From an uncultured Clostridia bacterium (GTDB taxonomy: Bacteria; Bacillota; Clostridia; Oscillospirales; Acutalibacteraceae), in assembly GCA_944384925.1 (NCBI GenBank), contig CALWVF010000014.1:1-52708 (forward strand): a stretch of DNA of 52,708 bases, given 5' to 3'. Position 1 is the stretch's first letter, and each line of letters opens with the position of its first letter. Under the pieces are notes generated by a model. It had not been told where the DNA came from. It did not search any database and worked only from the letters and a program-made list of their open reading frames with translations. Both the position numbers and the translations under genes were made by a program. Positions 1 to 7,694 of this stretch are shown in pieces.

Positions 1-383
1 AAAAAATTGCAAGTGATAAGGATTTTCAAAATAAATTAAATGAACTACAAGATAAAGCTACGGAAGGCTTAGAACTTCCATTAGCACCAGATAAAAAAGA
101 GGAAATAACCAAAGATGTGATTATTCCATTTGCAAAGGAGCAAGGTTTTGATTTCTCTATAGAAGACATTAAAGAATTCGAGCAATCTATTGTTGAGAAA
201 CTTGATGAGGAACAATTAAAAGATATCTCAGCTGGTGGGGGTTTAGGAGCTACAATTTGTGCCATGTTCGGATTAGGTATTGGCGGATGGGCTGATGCAG
301 GAACGGGTTTTTGTATTATAATTGGAGCTGGATTTGGTAGCGGACGCTGTGCGGGCTCGGGATCAGGGTATTTCAAACTATAA
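1..383 (+). CDS. Nif11-type leader peptide precursor, 5' end cut by window
   Basis: The reading frame is open from base 3, so the GTG at 117 is not the real start and the N-terminus lies outside the window. The visible leader carries the acidic, helical pattern of Nif11-like leaders, with the IPFAKEQGFDF motif and an ending of EQLKDISAGG. After the double glycine comes a core of about 47 residues, rich in Gly and hydrophobic residues, with three cysteines spaced 18 and 12 residues apart. Nif11 leaders are known from RiPP precursors, where the leader directs modification and is cleaved after GG by C39 peptidase transporters; none of those partner genes is in the window. The gene faces the contractile injection operon and ends before a shared hairpin. 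The core matches no bacteriocin I recognise, and its function is unknown. Confidence 0.8.
   Translation, partial: KIASDKDFQNKLNELQDKATEGLELPLAPDKKEEITKDVIIPFAKEQGFDFSIEDIKEFEQSIVEKLDEEQLKDISAGGGLGATICAMFGLGIGGWADAGTGFCIIIGAGFGSGRCAGSGSGYFKL
112..238 (+). repeat. 127-nt inverted repeat, left copy (Nif11 leader segment)
   Basis: This segment is identical to the reverse complement of 52582-52708 at 125 of 127 positions by direct reading. It encodes the second half of the Nif11 leader up to the Gly-Gly. Identity stops abruptly at the first core codons. Confidence 0.95.
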
Positions 384-458
384 TAGAGGGGCCTTCGTTG
401 TTGAACATATTTCAACATCCCTGACATAGGTTAATTCCTAGTTTCTGTTACAAAAAAC

Positions 459-538
459 AACCTTTATTTAATTACAAAATATAAAATTGATGAATCTTTT
501 ATGTCACCGATCTTATATTAGTTAATTAGATAAAGGTT
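459..538. terminator. Bidirectional hairpin terminator between the peptide gene and the CIS operon
   Basis: The arms 459-475 and 521-538 are complementary (AACCTTTATTTAATTAC against its complement, with one bulged base). The + side is followed by a T-rich run, and the - side by a run of Ts opposite the A-run at 452-457. It lies between two convergent genes (stops at 383 and 570), so it can serve both. The rest of 384-569 shows no gene. Confidence 0.7.
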
Positions 539-569
539 ATTTTATAATAAAAAATTAAATTTAATTGCT

Positions 570-776
570 TCAATCATTCTCAGATTTATAATATTCACAA
601 TTGCTAGATTTTTTTAATATATAAAGAGGTTTGGTTGTATATTTTTTACATGATGCAACAGTTTTCAATCTATATACACAATCCTTACATTGCAGTTTGT
701 TATTACTTAATATTTTAATTTCATCTTCACCCGTATATACAAAATTTTTTTCATAATTTTTAATATCTTGATTCAT
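570..776 (-). CDS. Small four-cysteine protein next to the toxin, function unknown
   Basis: I place the start at the ATG at 776 because AAGGAG sits at proper distance. A longer frame from the ATG at 800 would overlap the toxin stop by 8 nt. The protein is 68 aa, hydrophilic and lysine-rich, with no signal peptide or membrane segment. Its cysteines form a CxxC pair followed by single cysteines about 10 and 17 residues later, in the pattern CKDCVY..CKKY..CEYY, which resembles a small zinc-binding fold. It starts 16 nt after the toxin stop and is the last gene of the operon. That position would suit an immunity protein, antitoxin or toxin chaperone, but this rests only on position. I do not recognise the family firmly. 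Confidence 0.65.
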   Translation of the reverse strand: MNQDIKNYEKNFVYTGEDEIKILSNNKLQCKDCVYRLKTVASCKKYTTKPLYILKKSSNCEYYKSEND

Positions 777-792
777 AATCCTATACTCCTTG

Positions 793-2268
793 CTAAGCAT
801 CTTGTAATAACTCTATATAAAGCTTATATCTGCCCTGCCCCAAAATCTCAACTTTCGAAATCTTATAATAATAGCCGGCATCCAGTGTAAGTTCATTTTG
901 TCCCCTAGACCTACTTTCTTTTAAATACATAGTATCTATAAACATAGCATTAGTTCCCTCAGGTACATAAACAGACATTACATGTGAACCTTCTATATCA
1001 TTATATCGTTCTTTATAACTACATATTTCATTTGCTTTTTCTGTTTCTCCCTGTTGCGCATATTTATTAGCTAAAGATTTATGTACTAATTCATTGGCCC
1101 ATCTATTAGCAAAAAATTCATTTGTAGTTGTACTCACAAATGCCTCATCTTTAAATACTACTCCTTCTAAATTTAAATACATATCATTTTCTAAAATACT
1201 TTCATGATTTAGAGTGCCATCTTCATTAAACACTTTAGAAAATTCTTCTTCACTTAAATCTAAAGATTTAAAAATCCTTATTATAAAAGTATCTGTAACC
1301 CCTCTATACACTGTAATGTCCGATGGCAATTGATGATTGGCAAAAGCCTCTTTCATATTTTTAATTACTTTATCTACGTAATCATTATAATATTCTTTTT
1401 TGCGAAGACTAGTATTTATATCTGTTGAATCCGTAACATATTGAGAAAACGCTAATAATTCATCTTGTGTTAATGAATTTTTATCAATTTCAGATAACTT
1501 TAAATACTCCTCTCTATGATTTATGTTATTAGAATGATTTCCAAAATATCCTTTATAGGACTGTTGAACAAGTTTAAATTTCTCTATATCACTTTTAGTA
1601 TAACGAGTAACATTTTCCTCTTTTGCAAGGTATTGTCCTTGGTTATCATCAGATTTTATAGAGCTTTGCTGTTGGTTATTATCAGTTAAAGTATCTATAT
1701 CATAATTATTATTAGCTTTTATATCGTTTGTTTCCTTATTTATTGCATTAGTTTGTGAGTTTTGGTTTTCCTCAAAAATATATTTGCCCAAATCTATATT
1801 ATGACTACTATCACTTTTTAATATATCTGTAAAACCTTTATTCAAGTCATCAATCATATTGCTGTCTAGAGTAAATAATTGACTTTGATTATCTAAAGCT
1901 GTATTTACGTTCAAAGTGTCTTGATTCAAGTCCTTCATGTACTTATACATAGGTATAGTTCCTGCTAGCATAGAAAATACAACTAGTGGAATGGCTGCCT
2001 TTTTGCCAATTCCACCATTAATTAGCATTAGTTCTGCTTCGCTCAATTCATTCGAGTCTGATTTATAATTTATTACATCTTTTAAATCTATATTATATCC
2101 ATTTAGCTTAGCAAATGGAATTAACTCATTAGTAATAAATGTTTTGAACTGTTCTTCATCTTCAAATGAGCAATTGCAATACCTTTTTATTGTATCTTCA
2201 AATTCCTCTATCAATACTTTATTATTTCGTAATTCCTTGTAAAAGGCCTCTAAATCAGCTATAGACAT
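793..2268 (-). CDS. Predicted ADP-ribosyltransferase toxin with Nif11-like leader; probable CIS effector
   Basis: The protein is 491 aa. Residues 1-86 look like a Nif11 leader: MSIADLEAFYKEL at the start, ELIPFAKLNGYNI in the middle, and LSEAELMLINGG ending at Gly85-Gly86. A hydrophobic stretch follows (about 91-108), then a polar, Asn/Gln-rich linker to about 215. The C-terminal third has the layout of an R-S-E class ADP-ribosyltransferase. It shows Arg322 in VYRGV, an STT motif at 379-381 after EAFV, and the Gln457-x-Glu459 pair in GQNELTL, followed by the usual YKISKVE strand. Such enzymes transfer ADP-ribose from NAD+ to a target protein; a Q-x-E loop recalls C3-like toxins, but the target cannot be read from sequence. 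The gene follows the CIS ATPase with a good GGGGAG ribosome site. Its location makes it the likely payload. The fold call is strong; the delivery role is inferred. Confidence 0.8.
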   Translation of the reverse strand: MSIADLEAFYKELRNNKVLIEEFEDTIKRYCNCSFEDEEQFKTFITNELIPFAKLNGYNIDLKDVINYKSDSNELSEAELMLINGGIGKKAAIPLVVFSMLAGTIPMYKYMKDLNQDTLNVNTALDNQSQLFTLDSNMIDDLNKGFTDILKSDSSHNIDLGKYIFEENQNSQTNAINKETNDIKANNNYDIDTLTDNNQQQSSIKSDDNQGQYLAKEENVTRYTKSDIEKFKLVQQSYKGYFGNHSNNINHREEYLKLSEIDKNSLTQDELLAFSQYVTDSTDINTSLRKKEYYNDYVDKVIKNMKEAFANHQLPSDITVYRGVTDTFIIRIFKSLDLSEEEFSKVFNEDGTLNHESILENDMYLNLEGVVFKDEAFVSTTTNEFFANRWANELVHKSLANKYAQQGETEKANEICSYKERYNDIEGSHVMSVYVPEGTNAMFIDTMYLKESRSRGQNELTLDAGYYYKISKVEILGQGRYKLYIELLQDA

Positions 2269-2388
2269 TGATACTCTCCCCTTAATTTAAGACATTATTA
2301 AAATATCTGCATAAAGTCATAGACATGATCTTAAAATCAACAAATAAAGATACTCACTTGGAACTAAATAATGCCTTACTAATAACAA

Positions 2389-4473
2389 CTATTTAAGCAA
2401 ATACCAATGTTCCCCAAAATCTTCTCTCAACAATATTTTGCCTTGTTTCTCAAGCTCATATTTTACTGCCTTAATAATATGATACATTTCAACTTTTTTG
2501 CTAGATTTAGCTGCTAAAAATGCTGCCACAACTGCAATATTTTTTATATTACCTCCCGATATTGAAAATTGTTTAGCCAAATAATCAAAATCGATATCAT
2601 CACTAATTGGCATTTCTTTCGGAAACATTGTTTTCCAAATTTGTTTTCTTGCGTCAATATCCGGAAATGGAAAATGAACAACATAACTAATACGTCTAAA
2701 AAATGCAGGATCTATATTTTCAAGATAGTTTGTCGACATAACTGTTATACCATCATATTCCTCCATTTTTTGCAGTAAATAAGATGTTTCTAGATTGGCA
2801 TTTTTATCATGAGAATCCTTAACTTCAGTCCTTTTTCCAAGCAACGCATCGGTTTCATCGAAAAATAAAATAACATTACTTTTTTTGGCTTCATTGAAAA
2901 GATCACTTAAGTTTTTTTCAGTTTCGCCTATATATTTAGAAACTATTTGGGATAAATCAACTTTATACATTTCTATTCCAAGTTCCCCTGCAACAACCTG
3001 CGCTGCCATAGTTTTACCTGTCCCAGGAGGTCCTGCAAAAAGCATGCTAACACCCCTGCCATATGCCAGCCTTTTATCCATACCCCACTCATCGTAAACT
3101 ATATGCTTATATTTTATTTGGTCGCAAGCATTTTTAAGCATTTCTTTTTCTTTACTTGTTAATATTAATTGATCCCAATTATATTTAGAGTATATCAATG
3201 TAGCATGCTTACTCAAATTATGAGATACTTGTTTATAAGCACAATCATATATATCCTTTTTGGTTAATATATTAGATTTATTCCAATACATTAAATTCTC
3301 CGCTTCTTTGCAAGTCCCAAAAATTTGACCAGGTGTAAAAGAAAATTTATTAGCAATTTCAAAAGGTTCTAAATCATCCTCTATATCTAAATTTTCCATA
3401 CCTTTTTTCCAAAGTTTTATACTCTCTAATTTAGTTGGTATATCAACTTGAACATCAACCCACATATATTTGTTAACTAATTCTCTATTTGTTTGAGGTT
3501 TTTGAGAAAGTATGATTATAATATTTGAAAACTTTTTAGTGACACTAATTACAGCTTCCTCATATCCCTTAAAGTCCTCTTCCTCAGATTGTATAACATC
3601 ATAGTTATATATACAAACACATCCCTGATTAATTACAGCTTCTCTACATGCTACAATTAATGTGTTATAAAGGCTTTTCACACTGTTTTCTAAAACTTTA
3701 CTAAGATCTATCATAGCAATAGATGCATTAAGAATATCTGAAAATCTTCTAACAATAGTCCTTTTTCCAACACCATAAGGACCATATATGTAGAAGTATA
3801 AATTATCAAATTGATCCGATGCAATAGACACAGCCTCATACAATCTATTTGGTATATCTTCGTTTATTAGCAATTCACTACTATCTGAAGGAAGATATAC
3901 CTCCACACCAGACATATCTACTGATGCTCTGCCGTTTGAAATAATAAATGAATATATTCTATCATCAAGTCTTTGAAAATCAGGCTTAAAGCATAGAGCA
4001 TTAAATTTCGAAAGTATTCCCAATTTATTCTCATAAATATTCTCTACCTCGAATAAATCTTTTGTAAAATAAAAAAGTTTAATAGAAACATTTAATAAGT
4101 CATATTTATCTCCGTCTATCTTTTTAAACATCTCTTCGTATTTTGAATCTATCTCTAAAGATAACATAGCAACAAATATAAAATATTCTTCTTCTTTTAA
4201 AGAGTATAAATTTTTTAAATACTGTAAAGCATCAAAGCTAATAATGTTAAGTGACTTATTTAACCTGTTGTCTATAATTTCATCGATCTTTTGCAGTCCA
4301 TCTTTAATTTTTTGCTTAATTTGGTTAAAAGAATTTTCATCATCTCTGTACTTTAGGTAGCTCAAAGCAAGAAAGTCTACTCGTTTCAACACATCTAAAA
4401 TATATTCATTATAATCTCTATATGGACTATCTAATAATTCTTTTGTAAAAAGACTTTGAAATATTTTATCCAT
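2389..4473 (-). CDS. Afp15-like double AAA+ ATPase of the contractile injection system
   Basis: The protein is 694 aa. An N-terminal helical region (to about 190) is followed by two AAA+ modules. The first has a P-loop GPYGVGKR at 231-238 but a poor Walker B (CIYNYD), so it is probably weak or structural. The second is complete: P-loop GPPGTGKT at 481-488, Walker B ILFFDETD at 535-542, a sensor in STNY, and paired arginines at 593-594. Afp15/Pvc15-type ATPases are needed for particle assembly in known extracellular CIS. The PAAR-like tip gene lies directly upstream and the toxin gene follows after 120 nt, which is typical for this ATPase. I see no convincing promoter or terminator in the 120-nt gap before the toxin. 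Confidence 0.9.
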   Translation of the reverse strand: MDKIFQSLFTKELLDSPYRDYNEYILDVLKRVDFLALSYLKYRDDENSFNQIKQKIKDGLQKIDEIIDNRLNKSLNIISFDALQYLKNLYSLKEEEYFIFVAMLSLEIDSKYEEMFKKIDGDKYDLLNVSIKLFYFTKDLFEVENIYENKLGILSKFNALCFKPDFQRLDDRIYSFIISNGRASVDMSGVEVYLPSDSSELLINEDIPNRLYEAVSIASDQFDNLYFYIYGPYGVGKRTIVRRFSDILNASIAMIDLSKVLENSVKSLYNTLIVACREAVINQGCVCIYNYDVIQSEEEDFKGYEEAVISVTKKFSNIIIILSQKPQTNRELVNKYMWVDVQVDIPTKLESIKLWKKGMENLDIEDDLEPFEIANKFSFTPGQIFGTCKEAENLMYWNKSNILTKKDIYDCAYKQVSHNLSKHATLIYSKYNWDQLILTSKEKEMLKNACDQIKYKHIVYDEWGMDKRLAYGRGVSMLFAGPPGTGKTMAAQVVAGELGIEMYKVDLSQIVSKYIGETEKNLSDLFNEAKKSNVILFFDETDALLGKRTEVKDSHDKNANLETSYLLQKMEEYDGITVMSTNYLENIDPAFFRRISYVVHFPFPDIDARKQIWKTMFPKEMPISDDIDFDYLAKQFSISGGNIKNIAVVAAFLAAKSSKKVEMYHIIKAVKYELEKQGKILLREDFGEHWYLLK

Positions 4474-4497
4474 CTTGTTTTCTCCATTTCTAAAATA

Positions 4498-4887
4498 TTA
4501 AGGTGATTGAACAGACCTTTCTCCTGGATCTACTATAGATATAACACCACCATAAGTACAATTTAACTTAGATAAATCATTTAAAGCAGGCACATTACCA
4601 ATTAAAACCTTTGTACTTCCAGGTGCCCAAGGTGCTGCAAACACTGGAACACAAGGAGCCGGTGTCGGTACTCCTAAGGCTGCTGCAGTTGCAGATGCAA
4701 CTGCAGGGTTTGCTTGGCAACTACACATACCAAAAGATTTTATATTAACCATCGGTTTATTATCCATAATAGTTGCAACTGGTAATCCAGAAATATTTGT
4801 ATTTACAGTAGGTAAAACGTCAAGCGTTGCAGGGGCAGCACCAAAACTGCATTGGCATATTGCTCCGGAACAAACTAAATTTCCCAT
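4498..4887 (-). CDS. DUF4280 PAAR-like spike tip protein
   Basis: This 129-aa protein begins GNLVCSGAICQCSFGAAP and contains the IMDNKPMVNIKSFGMC segment and the APWAPGSTKVLIGN segment that mark the DUF4280 family of PAAR-like proteins. These proteins cap the trimeric spike of contractile systems and can bind a metal ion; several cysteines could do this here (in SGAICQC and MCSCQ). It lies between the ATPase (24 nt away) and the 5003-5800 gene. The start is fixed by an in-frame TAA immediately upstream of the ATG, although the only good Shine-Dalgarno is 42 nt away, across a hairpin (separate entry). Confidence 0.9.
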   Translation of the reverse strand: MGNLVCSGAICQCSFGAAPATLDVLPTVNTNISGLPVATIMDNKPMVNIKSFGMCSCQANPAVASATAAALGVPTPAPCVPVFAAPWAPGSTKVLIGNVPALNDLSKLNCTYGGVISIVDPGERSVQSP

Positions 4888-4936
4888 TTAACCAGTATAA
4901 AGCTACTAAATAAGTAGCTTTATACCACTCACCTCC
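4885..4936 (-). promoter_or_regulatory. Shine-Dalgarno, hairpin, ATG arrangement of the PAAR-like gene
   Basis: On the - strand GGAGGTG (4936-4930) is followed by a perfect 13-bp hairpin (arms 4913-4925 and 4895-4907, 5-nt loop) and then the ATG at 4887-4885. No other ribosome site lies near the ATG. If the hairpin folds, the effective spacing is about 11 nt, as in the known phage T4 gene 38 case. The hairpin could instead be an mRNA-processing or stability element. Confidence 0.65.
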
Positions 4937-5002
4937 AACATAAGTAATATATTCTAACTTTTAATTTACCAAATTATACACTAATTATTCTTATTATTAA
5001 AA

Positions 5003-5800
5003 TTATGCATTAGAAGATTCATTATCGGTATTTTCATTTGATTCTACTTTTTTGCTCAGATTTACATCAACTACAGCATTATTAGAAATCTCGCTTGAAA
5101 CTGTTGCTTCTAAATCATCACATATAATTGTAAACTCAGCATTTTCTTCAGTCATAAAAAATGAATTTATCGGTAAAACCACTCTACCGTTTTTATCTGT
5201 TTTCATCCTCCATACGGGTTTTAAATATCCACCTGGATTAGCTTTAGCTTGATATGGCTCTCTAGTCTTATATTTATTTTTTTCCCAATCATAGCTAACA
5301 AGAAATATACTAGTATCTAGAGCTTTATCATAATAATATTCTTGAAATAAAAGATTTTTATTATAATCATAGTTAATACTTATAAAATTACTGCCTCTTG
5401 AAATAGGATCTATAACCTTAAGGAATGATACTTTTGTATCTAGCCTGATTATTATATCTTTATTATTTAACAAAGAGCCATCATTATATAAATTAAAGAC
5501 TATTTTATCAATATTCATTCTAGAAATATCTCCCATTGATGCTTGCATTGATAATCTTATTTCTACAGGCTCATCACCTTTTACTTCAACTTCATAATTA
5601 ACGGTATTATATCCTGCGCAAATAATTGTAAAGTTATAGGTTCCACTTTGTAGATCCAAAAACACATAGTACCCATCATTTTTCTTTATATACTCTGCTG
5701 AATCATCACTGCATTTCAACAGAGCGTTAGTTATTGGAACTTTAAAATAATCATCCATTATGTGAAAAATAACTGATGCTTTTGATAATTCCTTAATCAT
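5003..5800 (-). CDS. CIS-locus protein with carboxypeptidase-regulatory-like beta domain
   Basis: This 265-aa protein has no signal peptide. The first 90 residues have the pattern of a small beta-sandwich of the carboxypeptidase-regulatory/PEGA kind (a DGYYVFLDLQSGTYNFTIICAGY segment running into a EIRLSMQ strand). The remainder is beta-rich, with a conserved-looking GGYLKPVWRMKTDKNGRVVLP stretch that suggests a second beta domain, and it ends in an Asn/Glu-rich tail. It overlaps the stop of the upstream DUF4255 gene by 4 nt, so the two are probably translationally coupled. I infer a structural or accessory role in the particle, and name no more specific function. Confidence 0.6.
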   Translation of the reverse strand: MIKELSKASVIFHIMDDYFKVPITNALLKCSDDSAEYIKKNDGYYVFLDLQSGTYNFTIICAGYNTVNYEVEVKGDEPVEIRLSMQASMGDISRMNIDKIVFNLYNDGSLLNNKDIIIRLDTKVSFLKVIDPISRGSNFISINYDYNKNLLFQEYYYDKALDTSIFLVSYDWEKNKYKTREPYQAKANPGGYLKPVWRMKTDKNGRVVLPINSFFMTEENAEFTIICDDLEATVSSEISNNAVVDVNLSKKVESNENTDNESSNA

Positions 5801-6399
5801 TGTGAATCTACCTCCCTACTTTGAATAATTCTTCTACTCCCAACTCCAAAAGATGTAACTCTCTTAACAGGTGGCTTAATAACTTCAGAGTCTATAATAA
5901 GTGGCCCAACTGAATAAAATACAGATAATTTATATGGCTCACTAAACATTGTCCATACTTTAACTTTTTCTTCAAGCTCTAAAGGAAGCATTTCTATTTT
6001 TATTTCTTCATTTGAAAGCCTTAATGACTCTGGCATATATTTTTTAGGAATTACTGCATTATCTCTTAATACTTGTACAATTCGTCCTAAAATTCTATGC
6101 TCGTCTTCTGCTTTAGCAGTTTGCTCCGATTTACTTGCAATAGATATCATATAAAAAATTTGATATGATGTAGACGGATTCTGCAAGTTGCCATCGGGTA
6201 AAACAATAGGATCTAAATTCCTCATTTCAGCATTCTCTTTAAAGTTATATGGATGTACTCCCACAACAAAGGAGCCTCTTTCTTTTGGATCACACATTCC
6301 TATTGTATCTGGCTTTGATACTGGCTCGGGCACTAACTTGTCTTTCAATAAATCAATTATTGATTTACCTACATCTGCTATAACTGTGTACTTACCCAT
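5797..6399 (-). CDS. DUF4255 / Pvc16-type tail terminator (cap) protein
   Basis: The start is the ATG at 6399 after an AAGG-type ribosome site; a longer TTG frame to 6420 is unlikely. The 200-aa protein shows the features of the DUF4255/Pvc16 N-terminal family: TVIADVGKSIIDLLKDKL at the start, YQIFYMISIAS in the middle, EDEHRILGRIVQVLRDNAV, and a final VKVWTMFSEPYKLSVFY block. In Afp/PVC particles the Afp16 protein caps the end of tube and sheath and sets termination of the tail. Its presence supports a complete particle. It is translationally coupled to the next gene. Confidence 0.85.
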   Translation of the reverse strand: MGKYTVIADVGKSIIDLLKDKLVPEPVSKPDTIGMCDPKERGSFVVGVHPYNFKENAEMRNLDPIVLPDGNLQNPSTSYQIFYMISIASKSEQTAKAEDEHRILGRIVQVLRDNAVIPKKYMPESLRLSNEEIKIEMLPLELEEKVKVWTMFSEPYKLSVFYSVGPLIIDSEVIKPPVKRVTSFGVGSRRIIQSREVDSQ

Positions 6400-6430
6400 A
6401 ATAATCACCTTACCCTTCAAACAATAATTA

Positions 6431-7564
6431 TCAATTTTGATTTAAATTAGAATACAATATAATTGTATTTTGAGGCTTTATATACTCATACCCAACTCCA
6501 TATGTAGTTGCAAAAAATTCCACCGATAAGTAGTTTTTTCCGCTTATATTTAAAACAGGTACATCTATATTTGTTGACTTATCATTAACATAAGCAGAAT
6601 TTGTTCCTCGAGTAATTTCAAGTAATATATTGTCTGATAAAATAGATATTGTTGCACTATCATCTGTATACTGTACATTTGCATTTATAAATTGCAATAT
6701 ATCTTCAATAGACATAAGCAATTTATTATCATACATAATTAGTGCATTATTTAGTTTAAATGGTTGATTAAACATAATTACTTGCTCGGGAACAGCACTA
6801 TTTGCTTTGTTTGCATAATCACCAAATCTAGATGAGTCTGAGCATAACTTAGAATATTCGTCTGCTGAATATTTTGACTTCTCTGCAATAGCTAAAGATG
6901 TTAGTGCATTTGAAATAGCATCTTGAGCAGCATTTACTTGACTTGAATCTATTAAGTCATTGTTGACTGCACAATTAAGAAGCAAGATTTCTATTAGCTT
7001 TCCATCTTCGTAAGAAATTAAACTCGTATCTGCTAACTTTTGTTGTATATTTTCAACTTTAACCAGTGATTCACTCAGAGTACTCCATGCATCCTCTGAT
7101 ACGCCAGCCAAAATAGCTAAAGCAGATTCAGATAAAATTCCACTTACGCTATTATAAGATATATCTACATTCGTTGCTTCCTTTATTTGAGTATCAACCT
7201 CTTTTAGGCTGCTATCATTAGCTAATAATGCATTAATCGAAGCATTTACCTCATCCATCTCAGCTTTTAATTCGTAGTATTGTTTCATATATTCTGCATA
7301 TTGCTTTAAAGATGAGTTTCCTGTTAAATTAGCTTTATTGATTAGTTCATCTAGCATTTTCATAATATCCTCATTACTTTCAGCAGATTGTATATCGTTT
7401 AATATTGCATCTACCTCCTCAGAAGACAGACTTGTTGTTTGTGTTACATCTACTTGATTTGAGTTTGTATCTGCTGTAACAAAACCTCTAATAGATAAGA
7501 GTAATACAAGAAAAACAGAAAAAGTTACAGAAATCATAATCATATATTTTTTCTTCACAGGCAT
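6431..7564 (-). CDS. Exported or membrane-anchored protein with copper-amine-oxidase-N-like domain
   Basis: The protein is 377 aa. A charged start (KKKYM) and a hydrophobic run (about residues 8-31) form a signal peptide or a single anchor. Residues 35-260 are mostly helical and rich in Ser, Asn and Glu, probably coiled coil. The last 110 residues match the beta-rich copper-amine-oxidase N-terminal-like domain common in Clostridial cell-surface proteins, with the INANVQYTDDSATISILS and VEFFATTYGVGYEYI segments. No copper site is implied by this domain. It lies between the MORN protein and the tail terminator, with an AGGAGG ribosome site. I infer a cell-envelope role linked to the injection system. 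Confidence 0.65.
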   Translation of the reverse strand: MPVKKKYMIMISVTFSVFLVLLLSIRGFVTADTNSNQVDVTQTTSLSSEEVDAILNDIQSAESNEDIMKMLDELINKANLTGNSSLKQYAEYMKQYYELKAEMDEVNASINALLANDSSLKEVDTQIKEATNVDISYNSVSGILSESALAILAGVSEDAWSTLSESLVKVENIQQKLADTSLISYEDGKLIEILLLNCAVNNDLIDSSQVNAAQDAISNALTSLAIAEKSKYSADEYSKLCSDSSRFGDYANKANSAVPEQVIMFNQPFKLNNALIMYDNKLLMSIEDILQFINANVQYTDDSATISILSDNILLEITRGTNSAYVNDKSTNIDVPVLNISGKNYLSVEFFATTYGVGYEYIKPQNTIILYSNLNQN

Positions 7565-7694
7565 ATCTATAACCTCCTGCTATAAAAATATTTGAACAAT
7601 AATTCAACTAATATTATATATCTTTTTGTTGAAAAAATCAATAACTTTTATACACTTTATAAAAAATAACATTTTTACTAAAAAACAATATAAG

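Noticed and set aside
117-383. Independent GTG-started small peptide of 88 aa
   Set aside because: The frame is open upstream to the window edge with leader-like sequence, so the GTG is an internal Val codon. The same applies to 52437-52703.
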